A stretch of DNA of 64,000 nt from Planoprotostelium fungivorum (taxonomy: Eukaryota > Evosea > Variosea > Cavosteliida > Cavosteliaceae), in assembly GCA_003024175.1 (NCBI GenBank), contig MDYQ01000122.1, forward strand, positions 19,943-83,942. Direction: 5' to 3'. Positions 44,272 to 54,783 of the stretch are shown piece by piece. Position 1 is the stretch's first letter, and each line of letters begins with the position of its first letter. A program made the translations under genes and the position numbers. The notes under the pieces were generated by a model. The model was not told the origin of the DNA, searched no databases, and was given only the letters and a program-made list of their open reading frames with translations.

Positions 44272-45166
44272 ATGGGGAATGCAAACACTTCACAGAGCCG
44301 CATCAACTTCAACCTCCTAGGATCCGATGTCATTCGTTGCATCTTGAAGCAGCTTCCATATGATGATTTACTACCCGCCAGTCGAGTCTGCAAATTGTGG
44401 AAAAACCTGGTGAGAATAACAACATTGGCAGTAATTGATGTTGATTGCAAGGTGGCTGAGTTCTACGGACCCGATCGGATGATTGGAGATACGCTTCCTC
44501 TGCAATTGGCAGTAGACACGAAGAACGTCCGTTGGGCGAATCAGCTTCTGAATGATAAGATGACCGTTAAGAATCGTAAGCACTCTTGGAGATGCGCCTC
44601 TGAATTCCTTCAGAAGCCATCTTCCTGAAAGCCTTCTCGCTAGAAGACATGCAAGACGTCTTCCTCGATCATTTCGATCTCCCATGGACAGCCGAAATCA
44701 CTGCACGTGTCATCAACATCGGTTGCTTCCACGCTTGGAAGAAGGGGTATCGAGCGGCGTTAGACCATGGCGACCGCCAGGTCATCTTCAAGTCTTTCGT
44801 TCATGTGGCCGAGAAGGATTGGAAAGATCACATCAAGCTCTATTTGAAATCAAAAGTGAGCTGCCCACTCTGGAAAGACAGAGCTCTCATCTTCCACAGA
44901 CTTTCGACACGATCCATTGGGATGAATACAGCATCATCAGGGGCTCCATCAACTTGCCCACCTTCTCTAAACGAGACAGAGAGCTGATCGATGGTCGGCG
45001 GTGCGGCACTGCTGAGGTCGGTCCCATCGTACGAGTGGACTCACCCACCCTCGATGATGTCGTCAGACAACCACAACCTGCGACGTGGCAACATCATGAT
45101 TACGGTACAGACACCGGATCCTCTCTGAGTCGATCCTCTTCGACCGACGAGATCCAGTGGTCGTGA
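44272..45166 (+). CDS. F-box protein, possible myristoylation site
   Basis: Start 44272: MGNANTSQSRINFNLLGSDV, with Gly2 and Thr6 fitting N-myristoylation. The F-box follows at once: VIRCILKQLPYDDLLPASRV then CKLWKNL. Later exons give AIFLKAFSLEDMQDVFLDHF, ARVINIGCFHAWKKGYRAAL and VHVAEKDWKDHIKLYLKS, then DTIHWDEYSIIRGSINLPTF and a Ser-rich tail ending STDEIQWS. Introns near 44575-44624 and 44854-44900. F-box proteins recruit substrates to SCF ubiquitin ligases; the C-terminal part matches no substrate-binding repeat I recognise. Confidence 0.72.
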
Positions 45167-45314
45167 GATGATGAATGGAACTTGAGCAAGTTGATAAATT
45201 GTATTTAAGCATCACACTTGATTTGAATCATGATTGGACATTGGGATCACATAACTTCTGCACGTGAACTACAGATATACTATTGAAGAGGAATGATACA
45301 AAATCTACATCTAT

Positions 45315-46000
45315 TCACAACATGTTTCTTGTTTCTGCGTTGCCATATATCTTCTTCGTCTTATAGCTCTTCTTGCCGCTCCCCAGAGCAAAAACGTTCG
45401 ATCTCAGAGTGACTTGATGCGCTGTTCCATCTTTGGTACTGTACTCGATGATGAATCCCAGCATAACCCTCGATTCCCCCAGCATCCAGTGGATCTGTCT
45501 CCATTAGACTTCGTCTCCATCTTATTCACCTTCAAACAGAACGGAGGAGAGCGGCACTTGTGCAAATCCATCTCCATCTCTAAAGCATCCGGTGGACCCT
45601 TCAGATATTGCTGCTCCCTAACGTTGAGAGGGCTCCCTTGTGAATCGAATAATTGAACCCTCACGGTGCATTTGGTGATGTCCGCGGCCAGTTGACTCTG
45701 TCTAAATTCAACATCACACTTCGCATTGCAATGTCTCACATTGTGTAGGACGATTACCGGCCGTGGAATGAGAAACCGATTCTCGTTATCGTATGACCTC
45801 CTCTGAACTGCTGACATGGGATGCAACAACGTGAAGTCTTCTATCGTCGCCGGCGGGCATGTTAGCGTCTTTCCTTCATTTTCCTGTAGAGCTGTCCACA
45901 GCTCATCGATCCAACACATGATAGTGTCTAAAGGCAACATCTCTTGATAAGAAACCATTGCACTCGTGATTGCCCACACCTCTCTCCTTCCCCCCTGCAT
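45315..46000 (-). CDS. Small CSL/Rel-homology-like protein, copy C
   Basis: Third paralogue. Start 46000 (MQGGRREVWAITSAM) or 45955 (MVSYQEMLPLDTIM). It shares MCWIDELW with copy A (MQWIDMLW). Core: FTLLHPMSAVQ, RRSYDNENRFLIPRPVIVL, then without the first intron KCTVRVQLFDSQGSPLNVRE, QQYLKG, CLK. The conserved second intron leads to IHWMLGESRVMLGFIIEYST, KDGTAHQVTLRSNVFALG, ending RNML. The intron sits at the same residue (after LK, phase 0) in all three copies. About 210 aa. A DNA-binding role is inferred from the CSL-like motif. Confidence 0.65.
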
Positions 46001-46448
46001 TCGCGTGCGGTTGTCAGTTGTCGCTACTTACTTATGATTCGCCCACCTATTGCGGGTTTTCTGACAGTTTTCTGGAAGCATCATGGAATCTTTTCGGCGG
46101 TCGCCATGGCAACTGGGGCGGATTAGAACAGTGATGGAAACGAAACCACGAGAAGGTGACGCACGTGACCAGCGTGACGTAGCAGCCACACAGAGGCAGG
46201 AGATAAGGGGGGTCAACGCGAGCCTATGACCCAAAGTGGGCACCTCGGTGGAGCGTGTAACGAGGGAGATGAGTTGATAGTAGGTGTCGGTTTTGTTTGG
46301 TGTGATACATGTTTTGTTTGGTGTGATACATGTTTTGTTTGGTGTGATACATCTCCGGGGTAAAGACACGTCAGCACAGGGTTCCATTGGAAGATAAAAA
46401 TACGTAAGGTGGCAAACGCATCATCATCGACCACTCGATCGTTTACAT
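46001..46448. other. Intergenic region with a short tandem repeat
   Basis: No gene recognised. It contains the triple 21-bp repeat at 46290-46352 and presumably the promoter of copy C plus the 3' UTR of MED7. Confidence 0.4.
46290..46352. repeat. Three perfect 21-bp tandem repeats
   Basis: The unit starts gttttgtttggtgtgat and is repeated exactly three times at 46290-46310, 46311-46331 and 46332-46352. It is noncoding. Confidence 0.95.
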
Positions 46449-47306
46449 TCATTCGCTCATTGCATCCATCTCATCGTCCCTCAGCTGCTGACGGCACTCC
46501 TTCAGTAACTTGATCACTTCTTCGTTCGCCCTGCGTTCTCTCATCAGACCAACGTCAGAGGAGTTAAGAGCTCACGTGTCTGTGCTCTTGATCTGATCCC
46601 TGCGGTTGTCTCTCTGTTGCTCCATGAGAGAGATGAGAGTCTGTCTGGCCTGGTGTGGCCGGTAGCTGTTGATGAGGTGGTGCATGTTGAGAAGGATAGT
46701 GTGTAGGTCCCCGATCTTCTGCTCGTACTGCGGACGTCATTTCGAATCCCACTCTCGTCGATTTTTTTCACCTGCTCGGGTTCATGGATGAGGTAAGTGA
46801 TCAGCTCGATGTATTTCATGGCGAGAGACTTGTTCAGCTTGTTCAGCTCTTGCACATGATCTGAATCGTAATCAGGATGATGATGATGTGTGTGTCGGTC
46901 TCACTCGTGTCGGTGAGGGAGTAGAGTTGTGTGGAGGGTTCTAATGGTACGTTCTCGTCGCGAGTCTGGATGATGTCAGATATGGTGTCGGTGATGTGAA
47001 GATCACCGTGTATAGTCTTCCGAACATAGAATAAGTGTCTTCGGGTGGCGGCGGAGCAGATGGTGGTGGTTCTACACGCTCACCCTCTTGTGGAGGTACC
47101 TGTTGATAATCAGAATGATGAAATGGATAAAGAGGCATACCTTTCCCAGATTCACATCAGTGTATAATTTGTAGAAGCCTGGAGGAGGCGGAAGTGAAGA
47201 GACGAGACGCGTCTGTCCTGTAATGCCACATGAGCAGTGAAAGAGAATGAGGAGTTGACGCCGATGTATGAGACGACTCTAAAAGAAACTACTTACCTTC
47301 ATCCAT
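46449..47306 (-). CDS. MED7: Mediator of RNA polymerase II transcription subunit 7
   Basis: MED7 is a middle-module Mediator subunit paired with MED21. The start codon exon encodes only MDE and a split codon (47306), then by splicing RLVSSLPPPPGFYKLYTDVN, PPPSAPPPPEDTYSMFG, VPLEPSTQLYSL, VQELNKLNKSLAMKYIELIT, YLIHEPEQ, KIGDLHTILLNMHHLINSYR then PHQARQTLISLMEQQ. SALPPPP...LYT, PPP...YxMFG, ELxKLNxS and HHLINxYRPHQAR are diagnostic for MED7. It ends DAMSE. About six introns. Divergent from PRPF31 with 98 bp between starts. Confidence 0.92.
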
Positions 47307-47404
47307 TTCTGTAGTTCAAAGATCACATCACATCACCTGAAAAAATTTCGGAGAACATTCACCAGGCCAACATCAGATCATCACCATTCACACATACTAC
47401 AGAC
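47307..47404. promoter_or_regulatory. Probable bidirectional promoter between MED7 and PRPF31
   Basis: Only 98 bp separate the divergent start codons, so promoters and both 5' UTRs must be here. It contains a catcacatcacatcacc tract. Inferred from layout. Confidence 0.45.
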
Positions 47405-49218
47405 ATGTCAAAGACACTAGCTGACGAGTTTATGGACGATTTTGGAGAGGAGGAGGGAGAGGAGGAAGAACAGACGGAAGAGACGAAGGAAGAGGAAGAA
47501 GAAGAGGAAGACCCAGAAATGAAAGACATTGTCGCCGAAGATCCTTCCACCATGCAGGTTGAACTACCTTCTGCAGCCGAAATCAAACAGATCACAAAGT
47601 TAGCTTACGGTGCTAGACTGAAGAACCTCGTCGCTGTGAGTCATTCTGCAAATCACCCACACATGTCTCACATTTCACAGAAAATCGAAACAGAGATCAC
47701 ACCGGGGCTCAGTAAACTGTCCTCCGAAGAAGAGTATGATCTCATCGTCGATGCCAACAACATGGCCGTCGAAATCACAGACGATATCACTCGCATCCAC
47801 AAGTTTGTGCAGGATAGATACGCCAAAAAGTTCCCCGAACTCAGTAACATTGTCTTCAATCCTCTCGATTACGCCAGAGTCGTTCAGAGGCTCGGTAATG
47901 AAGAAGATTTGACCAAGGTGGCGATCCTTTTCCCTCCCATTTAGACTCCGCATCGACTGATGCGAACAGATCGACCTCTCAGACATCCTTCCATCGGCAA
48001 CCATCATGGTGTTGACTGTGACTGCCACGACCACACAGGGAGAACCATTGGCAGAAGAAGAACTGAAGACAGTCATGGATGCCGTCACCGCTTCCTTCGC
48101 CCTCGATGAGTCTCGAACCAAGGTGAGATCATCACCATCATTGATGCATCCTCATCATCATCCATCACACATCACCATCATCGATGCATCCTCACCCTCG
48201 TCCATCATTCTCCATCTCCCGCACACATGACCGATAAAGCATCCATCACCATCTCACCATCACAGATCGTCACCTACGTCGAGAGCCGCATGAACAAGAT
48301 CGCACCGAGTCTATCCATCCTCCTCGGCACCGGCGTCGCCGCCAAGATCATGTCTGCCGCGGGAGGCCTCTCTGCCCTGTCTAAACTGCCCGCCGGCACC
48401 ATCATGAGTTTGGGTAGAAACAGAAAATCGATTCCCGGCCTGGCTTCCACGGTGGCCAGCCGACACATTGGTTTCATCAACGAGACCGAAGTCGTAACGA
48501 AGGCACCTCCACCTCTTAAGACAAGGGCCCTCCGTCTCATCATCGGGAGGACGGCCTTGTGTGCGAGAGCCGATGCACATCGAGCCGGACCATCCGTGGG
48601 GGACAAGTATCGATCTGAAATCGAGAGGGTGAGATGAGATATAGAGGATGGAGAGTAGTGACCGTGTGTAGAAATTAGAGAAGGCACAGGAACCACCTCC
48701 ACCGAAAGCACCGAAGCCACTTCCAGTTCCAGACGATCGACCGAGAAAGAGGAGAGGAGGAAGGAAGTGAGTTGTAGTGTGACCTCTCTCTGACTCACGT
48801 GTCTTCAGGATCAGAAGATTCAAGGAGAAGTACCAAGTGACCGAGTTGAGGAAGCAGGCGAATCGTCTCGCTTTCGGTGTAGAAGAATCAACCGTGGGAA
48901 ATAACATGAAGAGTCTTGGAATGTTAACCGGTGCATCCGGCAAGGTAGCCCTTCGTTTATTCTCTTTTATTGTTTCCTAACGTAGGACAGGTCCGTCTGA
49001 CCGCAGAGGACAAGGGTCTGTTGAAGAAGCAACAGAAGGCGAGGACGTACAGCGGTAGCTCTGGTAACACTTCCGGTCTCTCTTCTTCTCTCGCCTTCAC
49101 TTCTGGCCAGGAGATGCAGCTGCCCGAGCCCCCGCAGCTGAAGAAGGTCAAGTTGACTCCGGGAACGGACAGTTACTTTGGTGGTGGTACCATGTCCTTT
49201 ATCAATAAGAACGCTTGA
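47405..49218 (+). CDS. PRPF31: U4/U6 small nuclear ribonucleoprotein PRPF31 (Prp31)
   Basis: PRPF31 bridges U4 and U5 in the tri-snRNP of the spliceosome. Start 47405: MSKTLADEFMDDFGEEEGEE, an acidic N-terminus typical of the family. The Nop domain follows: DLIVDANNMAVEITDDI, IHKFVQDRYAKKFPELSNIV, IMVLTVTATTTQGEPLAEEE, VESRMNKIAPSLSILLGTGV, AAKIMSAAGGLSALSKLP, IMSLGRNRKS, ALCARADA. Then EPPPPKAPKPLPVPDDRPRK, RRGGR, LRKQANRLAFG and a C-terminus ending SFINKNA. Order and motifs match human PRPF31. Seven or so introns; one (about 48122-48265) holds a CATCATCACC-type tract. Confidence 0.94.
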
Positions 49219-49263
49219 TCTCTTCTTCTATTATCCTTCATCTCCTTCTCTATCGCTTCATCC

Positions 49264-49330
49264 CCTCTTCTATTTATGCTTAATCTCCTCTTCTATTTAT
49301 GCTTAATCTCCTCTTCTATTTATGCTTAAT
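49264..49330. repeat. Three tandem copies of a 23-bp unit downstream of PRPF31
   Basis: Units starting cctcttctatttatgctta begin at 49264, 49287 and 49310, the third slightly shortened. They lie in the 3' region just after the PRPF31 stop and are pyrimidine-rich. Confidence 0.85.
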
Positions 49331-49529
49331 ATCCTTTTCTATCGCTTCATCTCTTGATCTTCTTTTATATTTTCAGCTTCAGAAGGCCCTCTTGCAGTGG
49401 GGACACAGCTCGATGGCGTCTCCATTCGTCTCTCTCGTCTCTTCCTCCTTGGCTTCTCCTTCTTCTTTCTCCTGTCACGATGTCACGTGCGTTCTATCCT
49501 ACAGACAATGGTGTATAGATGATGGTGGT

Positions 49530-51051
49530 CTATGTCTTCACCTCTTCGCTGTCGTCGTTGCTGAAAAAATCTTCGCTGGAGGAAGAAGAAGACTCTACAG
49601 CTTCACCTCGCAGGATCTTTGCCTTCTTTTCCGCCTTCTTTCGTTTCAACTTTTCTTTTCTCTGTTCGATAAACTTCTCTCCCACTTGATTCATCAGTCT
49701 ATCACATTCAAATTGTTTCATATCAGATGATACATTTACATGTCTTATCGTGACATGTTCTATCCACATGAAAGGTTCATATTCATGTACAGATTTCGAA
49801 CGCACCTGACTCGAAGCCCCAGCCTAACAGACCGGCAGGCACTGCAAATACAGCTACAGAGAACACGGCGGTCACGGCCGTCACCCATTTACCTGCGTAC
49901 GTAACTGCGATTTTCGTCAGAATTTCGATCGAATTTCTCGTGATCTCACGCTCTGCATCTTCTGGTATTCCTTGAGCGGTGAGCATGAGTACAGAAGTGT
50001 ACATTGTAGCTGGAATCGATCCATATCTGTCACCATCATCAGTGATCATTTCTTTTTTCCAGTTCCATCCTTTTCTTTGTCATCTTTCCATTTCTTTCAC
50101 TCGTTTTTTCTATCCCTCTCTCGTCTTTCACATCTGTTTTTTCTCACCTCGGGTGATTTGTATCTCTCTGTGCAAAGTATAGAGCAGTGGAAGTACAGAT
50201 GAAGAGGATGACTAAGATGAAGCCGGTAGTGATGAGAACCTCTCGATTCTGAAGGACCACAAGACGTAAGATCTGATGATGGTGAGTGATCCGAATGCGA
50301 TCATCACAGTTCTCACCTTCAGGGCGTGCGTGTATTTCTCAGCTTTGAAGAGACGAAAGACTCTGAAGATTCGAATGGCTGAGGAAAAATGCAACAGATC
50401 GAACTGATCAAAGGTGAGACGATGTTCGATGATGGTGTCTCGTGTGATCCCGGTGATCACGGATGACTCACATCGAAAGCAGTTACCACCCAGAACGGAA
50501 TGATGGACAACAGATCGATGATGGACATTGGCTTGAGACAGAACATCACTCTCCCTGCGTGCAGGTGTCGGTGTCGATTCGGTGTTAGACATTTGACTTA
50601 CCCAGAATGGGACCCTTCTTCTTAAATCTCTTCCTCTCTGTGCAGACCCAAAGACGTAGAGTAAACTCGAAGGTGAAGATGGAGATGGAAACGATCTCAA
50701 AGATGTCGAAGGCTCTCCCCCACGTTCGATCGATACTCTCTTCAGTGGAAAGAATGAAGAGGATGACATTGGTGGCGATCAGTAACTGTGGATGTGAGAG
50801 GGAGTGTGGGGAATCATCTCACTAGAATAAAAGATTCTATGATCGTATCCCAAGGTTTCAGACCTCCCTCCATCAGACGATACAGTAGATTCTTCCATCG
50901 ACTAGTTGGAATATAAATCTCTTCGTAGAACACAGACGGTGTTGTGATATCAAATGTCTCACTGATATCGATTTGCAACAGGTTTCGCTTCTATAGAGAT
51001 CGATACATCGTCATTCGGTCGTCGTAAGAGTGGCGTGTTCTCTGCGCTCAT
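49530..51051 (-). CDS. Voltage-gated-like ion channel with a non-canonical selectivity filter
   Basis: Start MSAENTPLLRRPNDD (51051), then IDISETFDITTPSVFYEEIY and a six-transmembrane layout: LIATNVILFILS (S1), FDIFEIVSISIFTFEFTLRL (S2), SIIDLLSIIPFWVVTAFD (S3), SSAIRIFRVFRLFKAEKY (S4, Arg every third position), VLITTGFILVILFICTSTAL (S5), pore YGSIPATMYTSVLMLTAQG, and S6 VTAVFSVAVFAVPAGLLGWG. Where K+ channels have TVGYGD, this protein has LTAQG; similar LTGQG pores are known to me in protist and algal channel-like proteins. The C-terminus is Lys/Glu-rich and ends SNDDSEEVKT. The first intron after NDD would be only 16 nt and is doubtful. Confidence 0.72.
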
Positions 51052-51279
51052 GTTGATCGCCCTCGAGTGGTTCCTCATTCACTGACAAACCCCGTCTCAA
51101 CGATCGCAGATTAGAAATTTCAACCTGCGAATGAAAGGGAACACCACGATGAGAAGAACAAAGAATTGAGAGGTTTCGACGCTGTTTTCACTCTGAATGT
51201 AAAGATGGCCGAGTTTTATTGTATTGATGATCGTTCGTGATCGTCATCTCGTGAGTGCATCTGTCGGATGATCTCTCCA

Positions 51280-52915
51280 TCAGCTTCCCTCTTTCGCGTT
51301 CATGAACGTCTGTCGTCGGTGAGAAACATCCATAGACCTGATCCTTCATCACTCACCCTTCCCATGAGCCTCAATGCCTCTAATCTTCGCTTCCGTGTCT
51401 CTCTGTCTAAATTCTTGTCGTTCAAAACTCTATCGCACACCTTTCCATGTGTCACCATCGCATCATCATCACCATCGATCACCTGTCTCAGTGTGGCTTC
51501 CATCTCCAATTTGCTGAACTTCCAGACGCAAGTCTTTGTATCGGATTCAAACAGCTTAGCCTCCGTCGCTCTCCTCTGCTCTTCATCCATCTTCTCTAGC
51601 TGTTCTCGTCTAAATAAAACGAAATAAAACCACGATATCTCACTTCTTTCGTTTGGTTCTGCAATTTCACCGCAGCAGCGATGGCAGAGAAGGTTGTGCC
51701 AAGCGTATGTGCTTTCCCTGAGAATTCTGCGGTGAAGCCAAAGAAGCCACCACCGGCCTTCGCTGCCTCTTGGTCGTAGATGTATCCAATCAATTTGAGT
51801 ATCTCTACACCGTACGATTCTCCCTGCACCACGTCACACAGATGTCTTTAAAGGTCCTTCACCTTCAGCTCGTTAACGATGATATCTGCGTCTTGCTGGA
51901 AGGCCTTGACGTCGCCGACTACGTACGTGTTCAATCGCTCGATCAATTTCACGGACAACCGTTCGACCTGGAGAGATTAAAATCGCGCGAAAATGATTTA
52001 TATTCACCTTCTCTGCGATCAGTTGCTCGTTCTGTTCGGGTAGTGTGGCGTTACCGTCCATGGCAGAGTGGATCATCAGTTCCTCACCTTCACCATCTTC
52101 AGTCGGATGATGGATACAAGGTGAGCTCACCGATGAAGTCTTTGAATCGTCCACCACCGAATAGATTGGAGAAGAAGTCTTTGGCGTTCTGGAAGCCTCC
52201 ATCGGGTTCGACTCCCTTCTTACCGTATCTGTGCCACATCAGTCGTTGGATTCATTCATCGTGGACTCACTTGTCGTATTTCTCTTTCAAGCCGGGATCA
52301 GAAAGGACTTGATAAGCTTCACTCAGTTGTTTGAACTGCTATGGATGAGATTACGATTCGAGGCAAGGATGTCACCTTCAGCTCTGCATCTGGATCATCT
52401 GGATGTTTATCCGGGTGACATGACCTGGCCGCCTTGTAGTATCCTTTCTATGAAGGTTCAGTGTTGATCTTAATATTCCATTCACCTTGATATCTTCGGC
52501 GGTGGCGTCCGGTGTGATTCCTAATACGTCATAATAGGCTGTGTCTTTAGTATTAGAGTCCGTCGTACTCTTTCCAAAGGTTGAGCTGTCGCGAAATGAA
52601 GACTGATATGATGCATCAGTTTACGTTTAAGAAAGTGAAGAGAAGGAAATAAGATCATCGTAGGATGGTGTGGCATCCTCAAGAGAGTGTACGAGTGAGT
52701 AAAATGATGAGAATCGGCATTAAAATGGTGATTACCTGAGGACTACCTGGTCTAGATCCTGGATTGGTCACGTTAACGTGTCTACAAGAATAACAGCGAA
52801 CGTTAGGTCCAGAAGATACTGCTTGATACGCCACGGTGTTCTTGCATTGCACGCAAGTCAAGTACTTTATAGAAGCAGGTGCGAAACCTTCCACAACGGG
52901 TTGTGGACGGTTCAT
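51280..52915 (-). CDS. DnaJ (J-domain) protein with DnaJ-X C-terminal domain and N-terminal zinc ribbon
   Basis: Start 52915: MNRPQPVVEGFAPASIKY, then a Cys4 zinc ribbon CVQCKNTVAYQ...VRCYSCRHVN. A Ser/Thr linker leads to the J-domain: DTAYYDVLGITPDATAEDIK, YYKAARSCHPDKHPDDPDAE (HPD triad present), FKQLSEAYQVLSDPGLKEKY. The C-terminal DnaJ-X region follows: ELMIHSAMDGNATLPEQNEQ, LNTYVVGDVKAFQQDADII, VVQGESYGVEILKLIGYIYD, FFGFTAEFSGKAHTLGTTFS, ending GRTFMNAKEGS. The layout is that of Caj1/Djp1-type Hsp70 co-chaperones plus an extra zinc ribbon. About ten introns. Confidence 0.82.
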
Positions 52916-53693
52916 GTGATGTGATGTGCTTCTTTGTTTTTGGTCAGTCCTCCTCTTTTCCTATTTTCCCATTTTCCCGGTGTTGCGACAAACACACCCC
53001 ACAGTGATCATCGTCAGCTTTAAATTGTGTCTTCTCAGTTGTGCACATGCGTTATAGTCTCCTGGTATTATGCAAAAGACTCCAGTTACGCAACGGGTGA
53101 ATATCGACGTGCTGTTCATGGATGAGTTGTGCAGGTTGGTTCACATCTGTACTAGGGCGGAGAACACACACGAACGAACAGGGCCTTCTTCCTAATTCCC
53201 TAAACGATTTCATTGAAATCGACACGGAGGAACCTTCCACACCTTCAACACCGATGTGCGATTGAATCTGCTTGTCTTTCCAGAGGGACTTACAGTGTAC
53301 AGTATACTTTCAGTCAGGTTGAGAGTTCTTGGTTCAGATTACCATTGATAAGGCACCCTTAGCAGCCGTGCGCGATCTGTTAATGTTGCCATCATCATCT
53401 TCCCAGTGGCCCCAATGATGACAGGATCGTCAAGCCAAGGTCAGATTCTACAGGATGTGCACCTCAGAGCAAACCTTAACTGGATTTAGAAGGGTAAGGT
53501 AAAAAGATAATTTACCCCAGTGCACTTATGGCCAGTCTGACAAGGAAATTTGGGGGATATCTCACAAGGATCCCCCTGCGTTGTTTTGCGTCTATCCCAG
53601 ATCTATTATCGAATCATCTCCTTGGTGATCGATTAGCTCTTGTGTATCCACATTATCAATTGAGCTGACAGAGCAACAACCACAAGAGCAAAC
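52916..53693. other. Intergenic region of about 780 bp
   Basis: No gene, RNA or repeat was recognised. It is the longest empty stretch in the right half of the window and holds the promoters of the divergent DnaJ and kinase genes. Confidence 0.4.
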
Positions 53694-54622
53694 ATGAGAC
53701 AAATCGACAACAGCAAGCTACGCATCAAAGAGAGAGTCGGGAAAGGTGATCCTCCCCTGCATCGGATGAGACTCATTCGTCTCAGGTGGATACGGCACAG
53801 TATTTCGTGCCTCCGATGGTGGTAACGATGTCATCCTCAAGACAATGCTGAGGACACCATCACGCAGCACCGAAGAAGTGGCTCGCAAGGAGTACGACTT
53901 CGGGATGAAACTGAAGCACCCCAACATCGTCCGGATGAGAGGCTCTTTCGACACAGAAACCGACCACTGTCTCATCATGGACGTCGTAGACGGATGCAAC
54001 CTCTTCGATCATTTAGAAAAGAACTCTTTCGGACACTTTCCAGAGTCAAAAGTGAAGAAGATGTTCAAAGGACTCGCTAGAGGTAACCCTTCACAACTCG
54101 CTAGAAGATCAGTGTCTCACATCATCACCAGGATTAGAGCACAGCCACCGACAAGGAATAGCTCACTTAGACATCAAGCCCGAGAACGTCATGGTCGGAA
54201 AGGCAGATCACCTCACTCTCATCGACTTTGGCCTCGCCGCCGAGACTCTCGGTCTCTGTCACCAGTTCAAAGGCTCGGCCGACTACGCTTCACCAGAAGT
54301 ATGGAGGAACATGCCCTTCGAGCCCGCATGCTCCGACGTGTGGTCATTGGGCATCGTCTTACACATCCTTCTCACCGGCTGTCTCCCATTCGATCCATCA
54401 GAAGTGATGGACATGAGAGTGCGACCGGACTTGTACTGGCCAGAGTTCGTCGATGTCAGCGATGATGCAAAGGAGCTGGTCCAATGGATGTTAGAGCTGA
54501 AGCCTCTGGCCCGGCCGACGATGAAGGAAGTTTTGAACCACCGGTGGCTGAAGAGAACGCTGTCCACCATCGTGAAGAGGAGATGGAGTCTGGGGAGAGT
54601 CGAATGTACAGATAGATCGTAA
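53694..54622 (+). CDS. Serine/threonine protein kinase (CAMK-like), non-RD
   Basis: Start 53694: MRQIDNSKLRIKERVGKG is spliced to GYGTVFRASDGG (glycine loop), then VILKTMLRTP (ATP Lys), EVARKEYDFGMKLKHPNIVR, GIAHLDIKPENVMVGKA (catalytic loop), LTLIDFGLAAE (DFG), FKGSADYASPEV, CSDVWSLGIVLHILLTGCLP, KELVQWMLELKPLARPTMKE, LNHRWLKR. The usual HRD is HLD, so the enzyme is non-RD; the catalytic Asp, Asn and DFG remain, so activity is expected. The protein is little more than the kinase domain (about 270 aa). Two introns. Confidence 0.88.
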
Positions 54623-54783
54623 ATTTTGTTTCTTCTTTTTCTCTACAACAACGAACGACGGAGAGAACACAACGATGTAGACATGATGAACGATGATGAT
54701 GCGAACTCGCGAGCCATCTATTCACATCAATCAAATCCCCCGAGTCCATCTTCTTGATTCTCTCAGCCCATCCATCTGTACAT

